Shown piece by piece: positions 16,109-24,796 of a stretch of 64,000 nt of DNA. The translations under genes were made by a program, and so were the position numbers. Positions within the stretch are counted from its first letter, which is position 1. Each line of letters starts with the position of its first letter. The stretch comes from Butyricicoccus intestinisimiae (GTDB lineage Bacteria > Bacillota > Clostridia > Oscillospirales > Butyricicoccaceae), in the NCBI RefSeq assembly GCF_018918345.1, contig NZ_JAHLQI010000002.1, positions 558,001-622,000 of the forward strand, given 5' to 3'. The notes under the pieces are model-generated. The model saw only the letters and a program-made list of their open reading frames with translations, did no database searches and was not told the DNA's origin.

Positions 16109-17125
16109 TTAATCGCGGTAACCGTTCGGGTTGTTCTTCTGCCAATTCCAAGAATCGCGGCACATCTCCAGAATACCGTTCTGCGCTTTCCAGCCCAATT
16201 CCTTCTCTGCCTTGGTCGGGTCAGAATAGCAGGTGGCAATATCACCCGCGCGGCGCGGCTTGATGGAATACGGAATCGTCAGGTTATTTGCCTTTTCGAA
16301 TGCATGGACAACGTCCAAAACCGAATAGCCCTGACCGGTTCCCAAATTATAAATCGCCATACCGCATTTCTTTTCAATTGCAGCCAATGCCTTGACATGG
16401 CCATCTGCCAAGTCTACGACATGAATGTAATCCCGCACACCGGTTCCGTCCGGTGTATCATAATCGTCGCCAAAGACGCCCAGCTCCGGACGCTTGCCAA
16501 CAGCTACCTGCGTGATATACGGCATCAAATTGTTCGGAATGCCGTTGGGGTCTTCACCAATTTTTCCGGACGGATGCGCACCAATTGGATTGAAGTATCG
16601 AAGCAGAACCACATTCCATTCCGGATCTGCCTTCTGCATATCCATCATGATCTGTTCAATCATGCTCTTGGTCTGGCCGTACGGATTGGTGCACTGTCCC
16701 TTCGGGCATTCCTCTGTAATCGGAATCACTGCCGGATTGCCGTAAACCGTCGCAGAGGACGAGAAAATAATATTTTTGCAGCCATGCTTGCGCATCACAT
16801 CCAGCAGAACAAGCGTACCGGAGATATTGTTTTCATAATATTCCAATGGTTTCTCTACCGATTCACCGACTGCCTTGAGTCCTGCAAAATGAATGCAGCA
16901 ATCAAATGCGTGGTTTTCCATCACCTTGGTCAGGCCTTCTCGGTCACGGATGTCTACCTGATAGAATGGAACCGGTTTGCCGGTGATTTCAGTTACACGC
17001 TGCAAGGATTTTTCCGAAGCATTGCTCAGATTGTCCACAACAACGACATCATGTCCCGCTTTTTGCAGTTCAATGACTGTGTGGCTGCCAATATATCCGG
17101 CACCGCCGGTAATCAAAATATTCAT
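16109..17125 (-). CDS. galE: UDP-glucose 4-epimerase GalE
   Basis: Interconverts UDP-Glc and UDP-Gal (and possibly the GlcNAc forms), supplying UDP-galactose to the adjacent polysaccharide genes. Visible features are the NAD site [10 protein letters not shown] (about 6-15), SSSATVYG, catalytic YGQTK (about 149-153) and [12 protein letters not shown]. The start at 17125 ([10 protein letters not shown]) has AAGGAG upstream and gives 338 aa, the E. coli GalE length. The longer open frame to 17227 contains its promoter. It is transcribed separately from, but directly after, the capsule operon. Confidence 0.95.
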   Translation of the reverse strand: MNILITGGAGYIGSHTVIELQKAGHDVVVVDNLSNASEKSLQRVTEITGKPVPFYQVDIRDREGLTKVMENHAFDCCIHFAGLKAVGESVEKPLEYYENNISGTLVLLDVMRKHGCKNIIFSSSATVYGNPAVIPITEECPKGQCTNPYGQTKSMIEQIMMDMQKADPEWNVVLLRYFNPIGAHPSGKIGEDPNGIPNNLMPYITQVAVGKRPELGVFGDDYDTPDGTGVRDYIHVVDLADGHVKALAAIEKKCGMAIYNLGTGQGYSVLDVVHAFEKANNLTIPYSIKPRRAGDIATCYSDPTKAEKELGWKAQNGILEMCRDSWNWQKNNPNGYRD

Positions 17126-17165
17126 TGTACATTCTCCTTTTTTAAGCAATTCGCTTGACATCTTT

Positions 17166-17194
17166 ATTATACTGCCAGATTGCTTTTCGTACAA
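17166..17194 (-). promoter_or_regulatory. Promoter of galE
   Basis: TTGTAC (17189-17194) and perfect TATAAT (17166-17171) on the minus strand with 17-bp spacing. The site lies between the end of the capsule run and galE, so galE can be expressed independently. Confidence 0.78.
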
Positions 17195-17233
17195 TGCCTT
17201 TTTTCGGTCGCAGCATTTGGTGCACACAATGTA

Positions 17234-18463
17234 TTATTTTTTTAAAATGCCATATTGCTGTAAAAGTGCCGTCCGTTTTTGTCCAATCTGAATGCTCTGG
17301 ACAGCTGTATGACTCTCTTTGCGATAGTGCAACAGCCGATCTCCCCACGCAAGCGGCAGCAAAAATGGTTTTTTCTGTAAATACGAATATCTTCCCTGCA
17401 AATCTTTTGCCTTCGGAAAAATAGTTCGTAAAATTTGCATTTTTTTCTGTTTTCCTTGTTTTTGTGCCGCAACCGCGTGCAGCGTCATCGTACTGCTGTG
17501 CTTTCGGCTTCCGCTCGCTCCGCCATAAATGCCGGAATCGAGCAGGTCTTCCAGCATAGCTGTTTCATCCAGCTGCATGTTCTTCCAGCACGTCGGCAGA
17601 CAAGCTGTTTTATAATCCAAGGTCAAATACTCTTGTCCAATGCGAAACAGCGCCGCAGCAAAGATATCTGCATGAATATGCTGGCACTGCACGACAAGTT
17701 TACCCCACTGAATTTGTGCACCGTATGCATTGGCATACAGCACGATATCACAGACTTGCCGAATGCCAAATCCGCTGTGCATAAAATGCTTGAGCGCATG
17801 GCAAAGCAAGTAAAACAGATGATCCGTGTGCTGCATACTGCGCAGCAGCACGCCATCCACAAAGATTTCCACAGGCTGTGCATGAATCTGTGTAAAATAG
17901 TAATTCCAATCGCCATATGCATCGGAATCCGGAGAAAATAGCTGCTGATGTAGTTCAAGATATAACGGACTGTTTGTTTTTTGATACGACACTTCAAATT
18001 GTGTCTGCAAATCTGTCCGCTCAGCTGTTGGTTTCATACCATATTTTAGAAGAAACGCGTGACACGCCGCAAATTGTTCCGGCGCAACAAACAGATCTTC
18101 ATCCGCAGACACGCGTTCATCCGGATTGGGATATAATTGCCGGCATAAAATGCCTTTGACAACGCACGGCGTGATACCATGCTCACGCAGTGCTGCATAT
18201 AGGTGCAGAAATTCCGTTGTCTTTTGCGTTTGCACCAGCACTTGCTGCATGGTCTGCCGCTTCCACGCCCGCATCAGTTCCGGCACCCGCTTTGCCGCAG
18301 GGCAATGATATACCGCCTCATAGATCATCGGTCCCACCTTGTGCTGCTGGGCAAGCTGAAACAGCGCCCGCCAGTCGGCTGGGGAAACCGATTCCCACGA
18401 CACGGTTTGATTGTTTAACGCCGCACGAAGGGCGGAGAGAAAGTAAGTTTGAAAAGTTTGCAT
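17234..18463 (-). CDS. Uncharacterised nucleotidyltransferase-like protein (PF14907 type)
   Basis: A 409-residue protein resembling the uncharacterised nucleotidyltransferase family (NTP_transf_5). The segments KGILCRQLYPNPDERVSADEDLFV (an expected metal-binding Asp-x-Asp-like site in the middle) and ELHQQL, then HLFYLLCHALKHFMHSGFGIRQVCDI, are characteristic. Relatives often sit in polysaccharide or lasso-peptide clusters; the substrate is unknown. It is the last gene of the capsule run, 16 bp after kdsC, and has a weak ribosome site. GC content is higher than in the preceding kds genes. Confidence 0.7.
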   Translation of the reverse strand: MQTFQTYFLSALRAALNNQTVSWESVSPADWRALFQLAQQHKVGPMIYEAVYHCPAAKRVPELMRAWKRQTMQQVLVQTQKTTEFLHLYAALREHGITPCVVKGILCRQLYPNPDERVSADEDLFVAPEQFAACHAFLLKYGMKPTAERTDLQTQFEVSYQKTNSPLYLELHQQLFSPDSDAYGDWNYYFTQIHAQPVEIFVDGVLLRSMQHTDHLFYLLCHALKHFMHSGFGIRQVCDIVLYANAYGAQIQWGKLVVQCQHIHADIFAAALFRIGQEYLTLDYKTACLPTCWKNMQLDETAMLEDLLDSGIYGGASGSRKHSSTMTLHAVAAQKQGKQKKMQILRTIFPKAKDLQGRYSYLQKKPFLLPLAWGDRLLHYRKESHTAVQSIQIGQKRTALLQQYGILKK

Positions 18464-18479
18464 TGTTTCTTTTGTTCCA

Positions 18480-18959
18480 TTACTTGTTTTTTATATTCTG
18501 ATGGCAAATTAGCCATGAAATGAATTCTCTTACCGCTCCTTGTCCGCCGCACATCTTGCAAACATAATCTACATTGTTCTTCACTTTCTCTACAGCATCA
18601 GCGGGACATCCCGATATCCCGCTATATTGAATGCATTCCAGATCATTCAAGTCATCTCCTATATATGCTATATTTTCTGCATGCACTTGATGTTTATCAG
18701 CAATTTCTTTTAATTTTTTCAACTTATTTCCCACACCTTGGTGAAGTTCTGCAATATGCAGTTCTTCCGCCCTTCTTTCAACAATTGCTGATTCTCTCCC
18801 TGTTATAATAGCGGGAATAATGGAATGCTCAGGAAGTATCTGCGCGATCGCATAGCCATCTTTTACATGAAATGCTTTCATCAATTCCCCTGTATCCCCT
18901 ATATAAATTGCTCCATCAGTCAATGTTCCATCTACATCCATCACAAGTAGCTGTATCAT
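18480..18959 (-). CDS. kdsC: KDO-8-phosphate phosphatase KdsC
   Basis: HAD-superfamily phosphatase (C0 type, 159 aa, no cap domain) that removes phosphate from 3-deoxy-D-manno-octulosonate-8-P. The motifs are MDVDGTLTDGAIY (nucleophile and acid Asp), IITGRES, and GDDLNDLECI for Mg binding. The ATG overlaps the kdsD stop by 4 bp. Alternative substrates such as other 2-keto-3-deoxy sugar phosphates are possible, but kdsA, B and D alongside favour KDO. Confidence 0.88.
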   Translation of the reverse strand: MIQLLVMDVDGTLTDGAIYIGDTGELMKAFHVKDGYAIAQILPEHSIIPAIITGRESAIVERRAEELHIAELHQGVGNKLKKLKEIADKHQVHAENIAYIGDDLNDLECIQYSGISGCPADAVEKVKNNVDYVCKMCGGQGAVREFISWLICHQNIKNK

Positions 18960-19921
18960 CCAATAATCCCCGCTTTATAAATATCTTGCATTAAAATAGA
19001 ACCAACGACACAATCCGAACTATCTAAAACTGGCATTCCAGTAATGCGAAAGTCACTCATTTTCTGTAATGCATTAACAGCCATATCCCGGCTGTTAATA
19101 TACTTTGGCAATTTCGTCATGACATTGTCTACCATTTCTCGATAGACATCCACACCGTGTTCCAGCATGCGCCGAAGATCTCCATCCGTAATGATTCCTT
19201 TTAGCTTATTTTCTTGGTCAACAATTGTGACCATGCTCAGCCCTTTGCTGCTCATCTCTACAATTGCACTGCGCAAGGTGCTTCCCTGCTGGACAACGGC
19301 ATTTTCATCGCCAGTATGCATAACATTCTCAACCTTAACCAACAGCTTTTTACCCAGTGCACCAGCCGGATGATGAAGCGCAAAATCATTTTTTGTATAA
19401 TTACGCAATTTGGATGCCACCACTGCAATAGCATCTCCCAATACTAACAGTGCAGTAGTACTGCTAGTCGGAGCAAGGTGCATATAACATGCTTCTTCAA
19501 AATGTGGAAAATAAAAATGATATTGACATTCTTTCGCAAGAGTAGATCTTGAATTTCCAGTTATCGCCACAGTAATGCACTGAATTTCATGAAGTGTTGG
19601 AAGCAGACGAACAATCTCATCGCTTTCTCCACTATTGCTCATGAGAAGCACCACATCATTTTTTGCAACCATTCCCAGATCACCGTGCATCGCTTCTCCA
19701 GGATGCATAAAGAATGATGGTGTACCCAAACTTGCCAATGATGCAGCAATCTTTGCACCAATATGACCTGATTTTCCCATGCCACTGACAATCACTTTTC
19801 CAGTACAGTTTACTACAAGCTGCACAATGGTTTCAAAATCTTTCCCAAGACTCTTTTGGGTTTTCTGTAAGGCGGTAATTTCTGTATCAAATACCCATTG
19901 CGCTTCTTTTACAATGTCCAT
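18956..19921 (-). CDS. kdsD: Arabinose-5-phosphate isomerase KdsD/KpsF
   Basis: Converts ribulose-5-P to arabinose-5-P, the entry step of KDO synthesis. It has an N-terminal SIS domain (about 25-165) with VSGMGKSGHIGAKIAASLASLGT and a phospho-sugar site MSNSGESDE, followed by two CBS domains (about 200-320). The start at 19921 (MDIVKEAQWVFDTE) has GGAG upstream and begins 2 bp after the kdsA stop; an upstream in-frame ATG lies within kdsA. The length is 321 aa, close to E. coli KdsD/KpsF. Confidence 0.92.
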   Translation of the reverse strand: MDIVKEAQWVFDTEITALQKTQKSLGKDFETIVQLVVNCTGKVIVSGMGKSGHIGAKIAASLASLGTPSFFMHPGEAMHGDLGMVAKNDVVLLMSNSGESDEIVRLLPTLHEIQCITVAITGNSRSTLAKECQYHFYFPHFEEACYMHLAPTSSTTALLVLGDAIAVVASKLRNYTKNDFALHHPAGALGKKLLVKVENVMHTGDENAVVQQGSTLRSAIVEMSSKGLSMVTIVDQENKLKGIITDGDLRRMLEHGVDVYREMVDNVMTKLPKYINSRDMAVNALQKMSDFRITGMPVLDSSDCVVGSILMQDIYKAGIIG

Positions 19922-19922
19922 G

Positions 19923-20702
19923 TTATATCTCCGCATGCACTGCACGGTACACCAGTTTAAGCTTTTTCAGCAAGGTTTCCATTTCGTCCAACGGCACCAT
20001 ATTGGGACCGTCTGACTTTGCATGATCCGGATTCGGATGTGTTTCCATAAACAGCCCATCTACTCCAACTGCCACTGCCGCTTTCGCCAAATACTCTACA
20101 TACTCTCGATTTCCACCGGTACTTGTTCCATTTCCACCCGGCTTTTGTACACTATGCGTTGCATCAAAAATCACAGGAACACCAAATTCTTTCATAACAC
20201 GCAGTCCCGTCATATCTACAACCAATGTATTGTACCCAAAGCTCGTTCCTCGTTCGCACAACATAACATTTTGATTGCCCGATTGACGTACTTTTTCAAG
20301 GCAGTTTTTCATATCCCACGGCGCAAGAAATTGTGCTTTCTTAATGTTTACACACTTTCCCGTCTTTGCTGCAGCCACCAGTAAATCAGTCTGCCGGCAT
20401 AAAAACGCGGGAATCTGCAATATGTCAGCGACGTCTGCCACCGGTTCCGCCTGCCACGGCTCATGAATATCTGTGCAGATTGGCAAACCGACTGTCGTTT
20501 TCACTTTTTTTAAAATACGCAGTCCTTCTTCTAATCCGGGGCCACGAAATCCATCAATAGACGTCCGGTTTGCCTTATCAAAGGAGGCTTTAAATGTATA
20601 GGGAATCCCTAAATGCTCGGTTATATTCTTCATCTGTTGTGCAATAGAAAGCACTTGTTCTTCCGATTCGATTACACAAGGACCTGCAATTAATTGAAAC
20701 AT
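19923..20702 (-). CDS. kdsA: KDO-8-phosphate synthase KdsA, metal-dependent type
   Basis: Condenses phosphoenolpyruvate with arabinose-5-P to KDO-8-P (259 aa, TIM barrel). The sequence reads IAGPCVIES at the N-terminus. Cys9 matches the metal ligand of metal-dependent enzymes such as that of Aquifex, where the E. coli type has Asn. The other ligands are also present: DATHSVQ (His), [16 protein letters not shown] (Glu, Asp). [11 protein letters not shown] and FLCRQTDLL are substrate-binding segments. It sits between kdsB and kdsD. Confidence 0.94.
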   Translation of the reverse strand: MFQLIAGPCVIESEEQVLSIAQQMKNITEHLGIPYTFKASFDKANRTSIDGFRGPGLEEGLRILKKVKTTVGLPICTDIHEPWQAEPVADVADILQIPAFLCRQTDLLVAAAKTGKCVNIKKAQFLAPWDMKNCLEKVRQSGNQNVMLCERGTSFGYNTLVVDMTGLRVMKEFGVPVIFDATHSVQKPGGNGTSTGGNREYVEYLAKAAVAVGVDGLFMETHPNPDHAKSDGPNMVPLDEMETLLKKLKLVYRAVHAEI

Positions 20703-20714
20703 GATTTTCTCTCC

Positions 20715-21449
20715 TTATGCCAAGCCATTTTCGAGCATATACCGTTCCACCTGCACACGATCTTTGGGTGTATCCACGGAAAGCGTCTTACAATGTGCAT
20801 TGATATAATAACAATCCTTTCGATTTTCGATAAATCGGAAAGAGTCATTCTCTTCGATCTTCTCTACCGGTCCGCGAGGCGTGTCATGATAATATTCTAA
20901 TGCTTTCTGGGTAAATGCTCCTACTCCTACAAACTTTTGGTATGCGTAGTTCATTTCTCCTTTGGGAAATGGAATCGGCGCACGAGAGATAAACAGGCAA
21001 ATTCCATCTTTATTCGTGACAATTTTCAAATTTGTCGGATCAACAACCTCTACAGGATTAGAAAAGTCGGTCATCAAGTTAGACACATAGAAACCGTCTG
21101 TCGGAATGGTTTCTGGAATACATTTGACAATATCCTTTGCCAATACCAGCGGTTCGTCACCATTGACCATAACATAGAGATCCGCTTCAATCTTATGTGA
21201 AACTTCATACAGCCGTTCTGTTGCTGTTTCGCAATCTGAAGAAGTCATAATAACTTCTGCGCCAAATCCTTCTGCCACACGCCGAATTTTCTCATTGTCA
21301 GTAGCAACATAAACTTCCTCAAAGAGTTCTACTTCTTTCGAATGCTTCCACACCCAATACAGCATGGGCTTTCCGCAAATTTGCGCCAGTGGCTTCATGT
21401 GAAAGCGAGACGAGCCGCCCCGCGCTGGGATCATTCCGATGATTTTCAT
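20715..21449 (-). CDS. kdsB: CMP-KDO synthetase KdsB-like cytidylyltransferase
   Basis: Activates KDO as CMP-KDO using CTP (244 aa). The fold is that of acylneuraminate/KDO cytidylyltransferases, with MVNGDEPLV, a conserved SRAPIPFPK segment and VDTPKDRVQVE near the end. The N-terminal nucleotide loop is unusual: MIPARGGSSRFHMKPLAQI replaces the common ARxxSTRxPGKPL, so the Pro-Gly is lost while Arg and Lys remain. It could therefore accept a related sugar acid, but its place in a complete kds cassette supports KDO. Confidence 0.85.
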   Translation of the reverse strand: MKIIGMIPARGGSSRFHMKPLAQICGKPMLYWVWKHSKEVELFEEVYVATDNEKIRRVAEGFGAEVIMTSSDCETATERLYEVSHKIEADLYVMVNGDEPLVLAKDIVKCIPETIPTDGFYVSNLMTDFSNPVEVVDPTNLKIVTNKDGICLFISRAPIPFPKGEMNYAYQKFVGVGAFTQKALEYYHDTPRGPVEKIEENDSFRFIENRKDCYYINAHCKTLSVDTPKDRVQVERYMLENGLA

Positions 21450-21475
21450 TGCATGTTCCTCCTACTAGATGATTT

Positions 21476-22450
21476 TTATTTTTTATGCCAAATATCGACT
21501 ATTCTTTCAAACATCCAATAAAGTAAATAACTTTTTGTTTTTAATATTTTAATGACAATTGAGTTCTCATTTTTTCCAGAAGCATGCTTCAAACAAAATT
21601 GAAATTCTTTGCTGGACAGCACCCGCTGATTATAGAATATTTTTTTAATCCATGGAGCAGAGTTTCTCTCATCAAAAACGTTAGAAAATAAATGCAAAAA
21701 CTGATATAACCAACTATCACAGTACGCAACGAGATTTTCTTCTCCAATAAATGAAATTCGTCCATAAAAAGGGAGCATATGCATTGCAAGCCAGTCTGGT
21801 TCATATGTATGCATGATACTTTCAGCTCTTTGAACATACGCATATAATTTTTGTGGTAAATATATGCAGTTATCACAATATTTTAGGTATTTCAGATTAA
21901 AGTCCACATCTTCAAAAATGTTCTCCGTCTCACAGAAACACAACTGATACTTTTTTATTTTCTCAGCAACATAAATTTTATTCCAAACGTATGCCGATAA
22001 CCCCATCAAATATACTTGATAATAGTCTGTTTTTGAGGCTCTTAAAACACCTTCTTCTTGAAATTTGTATAACTCTTCAGAATCATCAATTCTGATTAAA
22101 TCACAAACTATTGATGAATTCGGATTCTTTTTTATTTGCTCATACAAGCACATACACCATTGTGGACTAACATAGTCATCGCTATCACAAAAGAGAAAAT
22201 ACTTCCCTTGTGCAACCGCTATTCCAGCATTTCTTGCTGAAGAGATTCCGCCATTCTTTTTATGAACAACTCTGATACGGCCATCTTTTTTTGCATATTC
22301 ATCACAGATGACAGGACAGTTATCAGGGCTTCCGTCATCTACAAGAATCAATTCAAAGTCTTTGAATGTCTGTGCAAGAATACTGTCCACACACCGCCGG
22401 AGATATGGCTCTACTTTATAAACGGGAACAATAACGCTAATTTCCTTCAT
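21476..22450 (-). CDS. Family 2 glycosyltransferase (GT-A)
   Basis: An inverting GT2 enzyme of 324 aa. SVIVPVYKVEPYLRRCVDSIL, then VDDGSPDNCPVICDEYA and FCDSDDYV mark the nucleotide-sugar and metal-binding core (about 1-110). The C-terminal half is lineage-specific. ATG at 22450 was chosen for GAGAGGAC 7 nt upstream. It lies immediately before kdsB and after the flippase, so it may add the last sugar of the repeat unit; donor and acceptor are unknown. It is AT-rich compared with flanking housekeeping genes. Confidence 0.88.
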   Translation of the reverse strand: MKEISVIVPVYKVEPYLRRCVDSILAQTFKDFELILVDDGSPDNCPVICDEYAKKDGRIRVVHKKNGGISSARNAGIAVAQGKYFLFCDSDDYVSPQWCMCLYEQIKKNPNSSIVCDLIRIDDSEELYKFQEEGVLRASKTDYYQVYLMGLSAYVWNKIYVAEKIKKYQLCFCETENIFEDVDFNLKYLKYCDNCIYLPQKLYAYVQRAESIMHTYEPDWLAMHMLPFYGRISFIGEENLVAYCDSWLYQFLHLFSNVFDERNSAPWIKKIFYNQRVLSSKEFQFCLKHASGKNENSIVIKILKTKSYLLYWMFERIVDIWHKK

Positions 22451-22473
22451 ATTTCTTGTCCTCTCTGTTTTTC

Positions 22474-23979
22474 TCAAAAAAGTAATATTAGATTTTTTTC
22501 ATAGTTATTCATTGTGAATCTCCAGTTTAAAATGCAATACACAACTACGTAGAGCATAATCCCTATAAGTAAAACTTGAATTTTATAAAAATCAATAAAT
22601 TTAGAAATAAGCAATGTAACTGTACACATCAATACCGGTATTCTATAAACACACGCTATTTGTTTCCAGAAACGTACCATATTTAGGTTTGATTTTTTAT
22701 GATAATACCAGTTCATCGCAAATCCCTGACCAAGTATCAAGGCTACTCCTGTCATGAAAGCAGCTCCAACTATTCCCATATGCTGCATCAGGAACCAAGT
22801 TCCCACAACATTTACAATTGCAATTCCAAGATAAACCAAGGAGCGAAACCGATGTTTATTCTGTGCTACAATAACATTTAGACAAACACTTTGCACAAGT
22901 GGTATCATATTAGGGATCATCATTAAGATTGCAATCCAATATGCTTCCATGTAATTATTTCCAGCTAAAAACATGATGAACGGTCTACCAAAGGCTACAA
23001 AACCGGAAACAATCAGTGCCATAATATAGCCTTGGATCCGTCCAACTTGAATAGCCAAGTCCGTCAGTTCTTTATCGGATGCTCCTAAAAATACTAAACG
23101 ATTTGTTTTAGGCGCCAACAGATTCGATATACCTGTGGTCAATCCAAACATCATACCGTTAAACATCCCACCAACGTTATACACTGCTACTCCCGTTGTT
23201 GCCAGCGCCGGAACCATACCAATCATCACGGTATCTGTCGCGTTATAAAGCTGACCCACTACATTTGCAACAAAGATCCAAAAAGAAAATCCAAGTATTT
23301 CTTTCATCTTATTTGTAGGTAAATTCTTCATTCTGGGTTTCATCTGCATTTTGTGCCGAACATAAATTTGATATGCTATGCGTGTTAAAATAGATGCTCC
23401 CATTGCCGCAATGGTCATACCTACAGATCCCATTCCCATAAACAATGCCACCAAATTTAAACACGGAACACCACAAGTCTGAATGATATTGATATACTGC
23501 AAAAAGACAAATTTTTCATGTGCATTTACTACAGATAAATACGGTGACTGCGAAAAATTCAGTGCCATATTTATGACCATCATAAATACCAGCAGCTGCA
23601 TCCTACTCAACTCCACAGCAGTCAAAGACTTCGCATACCATAGAGGCAAACCCATCGTTAGCAGTGTACCCACAATCAGCGTTGCGACAGCAATTCCATT
23701 GAAAATCACATCAAAGAGTCCAAACATTCGCTCTTCGGCTTCTTTTCCTTCTTCTTCCCGAGACTTAATAAGATACCGAGTAATCGCCGAACCAAGCCCC
23801 ATGGAAATAAGCGAAAGATAGCTTGTCACACTGCTCGCCAGTTTATATAAACCATATTCGCTCTGTCCCAATAGCGAAAGCATAATTGGAGTATAAAAAA
23901 TCGGAATAAAATTTCCCAAAATCATGTTCACATAATACAGAACAATTCCAATTTTCAATTGACTTTTTTCCTGTGCCAT
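22474..23979 (-). CDS. wzx: Wzx-type polysaccharide flippase (MATE/MOP superfamily)
   Basis: A 501-residue membrane protein with about 14 hydrophobic segments and the N-terminal pattern of polysaccharide flippases: YYVNMILGNFIPIFYTPIML and LLGQSEYGLYKL, then SYLSLISMGLGSAITRY. It would move lipid-linked repeat units across the membrane before polymerisation by the EpsG-like protein encoded at 36.4-37.5 kb. The gene sits among the glycosyltransferases. The family is clear; the symbol wzx is used functionally. Confidence 0.87.
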   Translation of the reverse strand: MAQEKSQLKIGIVLYYVNMILGNFIPIFYTPIMLSLLGQSEYGLYKLASSVTSYLSLISMGLGSAITRYLIKSREEEGKEAEERMFGLFDVIFNGIAVATLIVGTLLTMGLPLWYAKSLTAVELSRMQLLVFMMVINMALNFSQSPYLSVVNAHEKFVFLQYINIIQTCGVPCLNLVALFMGMGSVGMTIAAMGASILTRIAYQIYVRHKMQMKPRMKNLPTNKMKEILGFSFWIFVANVVGQLYNATDTVMIGMVPALATTGVAVYNVGGMFNGMMFGLTTGISNLLAPKTNRLVFLGASDKELTDLAIQVGRIQGYIMALIVSGFVAFGRPFIMFLAGNNYMEAYWIAILMMIPNMIPLVQSVCLNVIVAQNKHRFRSLVYLGIAIVNVVGTWFLMQHMGIVGAAFMTGVALILGQGFAMNWYYHKKSNLNMVRFWKQIACVYRIPVLMCTVTLLISKFIDFYKIQVLLIGIMLYVVVYCILNWRFTMNNYEKNLILLF

Positions 23980-23994
23980 TTATATATGTATCCT

Positions 23995-24792
23995 TTATTC
24001 TAAAAGAGAATCAAATCCAATCCGCGGAAAAACCTCCAGTTTACCGCCGCGAGTCGCATTATACACCACAATATTCCGAGCATCGCAATGGCGCTTCATC
24101 GCAAGATACGTCAGCGTGCTGCGCTCTGTATTGGGAATATATAATCTATCCTTATCTTCATTGTATTTATCCGTAAAATAGTCTTTTACGGAGTTGTCCA
24201 CTACAATTTCACCCTTGTTGTTCTGACTGATGTGAAACTGATGATCCACTCCAATAAGAAAAATCTTTTGAAAGCCCATGTAAGCCGCAAGCTGCGCCGC
24301 TGTATACATACAGGTGCTGGAATTATACATACACTGCGAAATATTGTCAGAAAATCTAAACTGCCGCGGATCTTCTGTTTGCTGAGCGACAATATTGAAA
24401 TAGATTGCATTGTCGATTGTAATATTATTCCACCATTTAAGCTGAATAGGAATAAATTTTTCTGCTCCCTGCAATTTGCTTACAATATCCGCACAGCCGG
24501 CCAGCATCTTTTCATCCTGTGAAATATAGAATGTCGGTCTCCATGGCGTCTTGTCAAAAATATTATAGATGCGGTTAAATGCAAAAGTAACTTCGCCGGC
24601 TTTGTGCAATTTTGTCAGATCTTCTGCCCGTAAACTCGGTCCGTTTCCGATCAGAAAACAACGTTTTCCTGCATACTTTCCTTTGTAAGCTGTCAACCGT
24701 TTGTCGTATTTGGTTTTGTCAAAGTGCGCCTGCTGGTACGGGATTATGTATCGCGCCTGCAAGCTGGCACACATGCGCGTTATTATATTCAT
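23995..24792 (-). CDS. DUF115/MptE-like protein of the capsule cluster
   Basis: A 265-residue soluble protein with GKRCFLIGNGPSL near residue 40 and GFQKIFLIGVDHQF in the middle. These are typical of the 6-hydroxymethylpterin pyrophosphokinase MptE-like family (DUF115), whose members occur in polysaccharide and flagellin-glycosylation loci. The GNGPSL loop probably binds a nucleotide or nucleotide sugar. The exact reaction is unknown. It is 4 bp downstream of a GT2 gene. Confidence 0.72.
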   Translation of the reverse strand: MNIITRMCASLQARYIIPYQQAHFDKTKYDKRLTAYKGKYAGKRCFLIGNGPSLRAEDLTKLHKAGEVTFAFNRIYNIFDKTPWRPTFYISQDEKMLAGCADIVSKLQGAEKFIPIQLKWWNNITIDNAIYFNIVAQQTEDPRQFRFSDNISQCMYNSSTCMYTAAQLAAYMGFQKIFLIGVDHQFHISQNNKGEIVVDNSVKDYFTDKYNEDKDRLYIPNTERSTLTYLAMKRHCDARNIVVYNATRGGKLEVFPRIGFDSLLE

Positions 24793-24796
24793 ATAA

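Noticed and set aside
15974-17158. Plus-strand ORF opposite galE (394 aa)
   Set aside because: No motif and antisense to galE, including its promoter and terminator.
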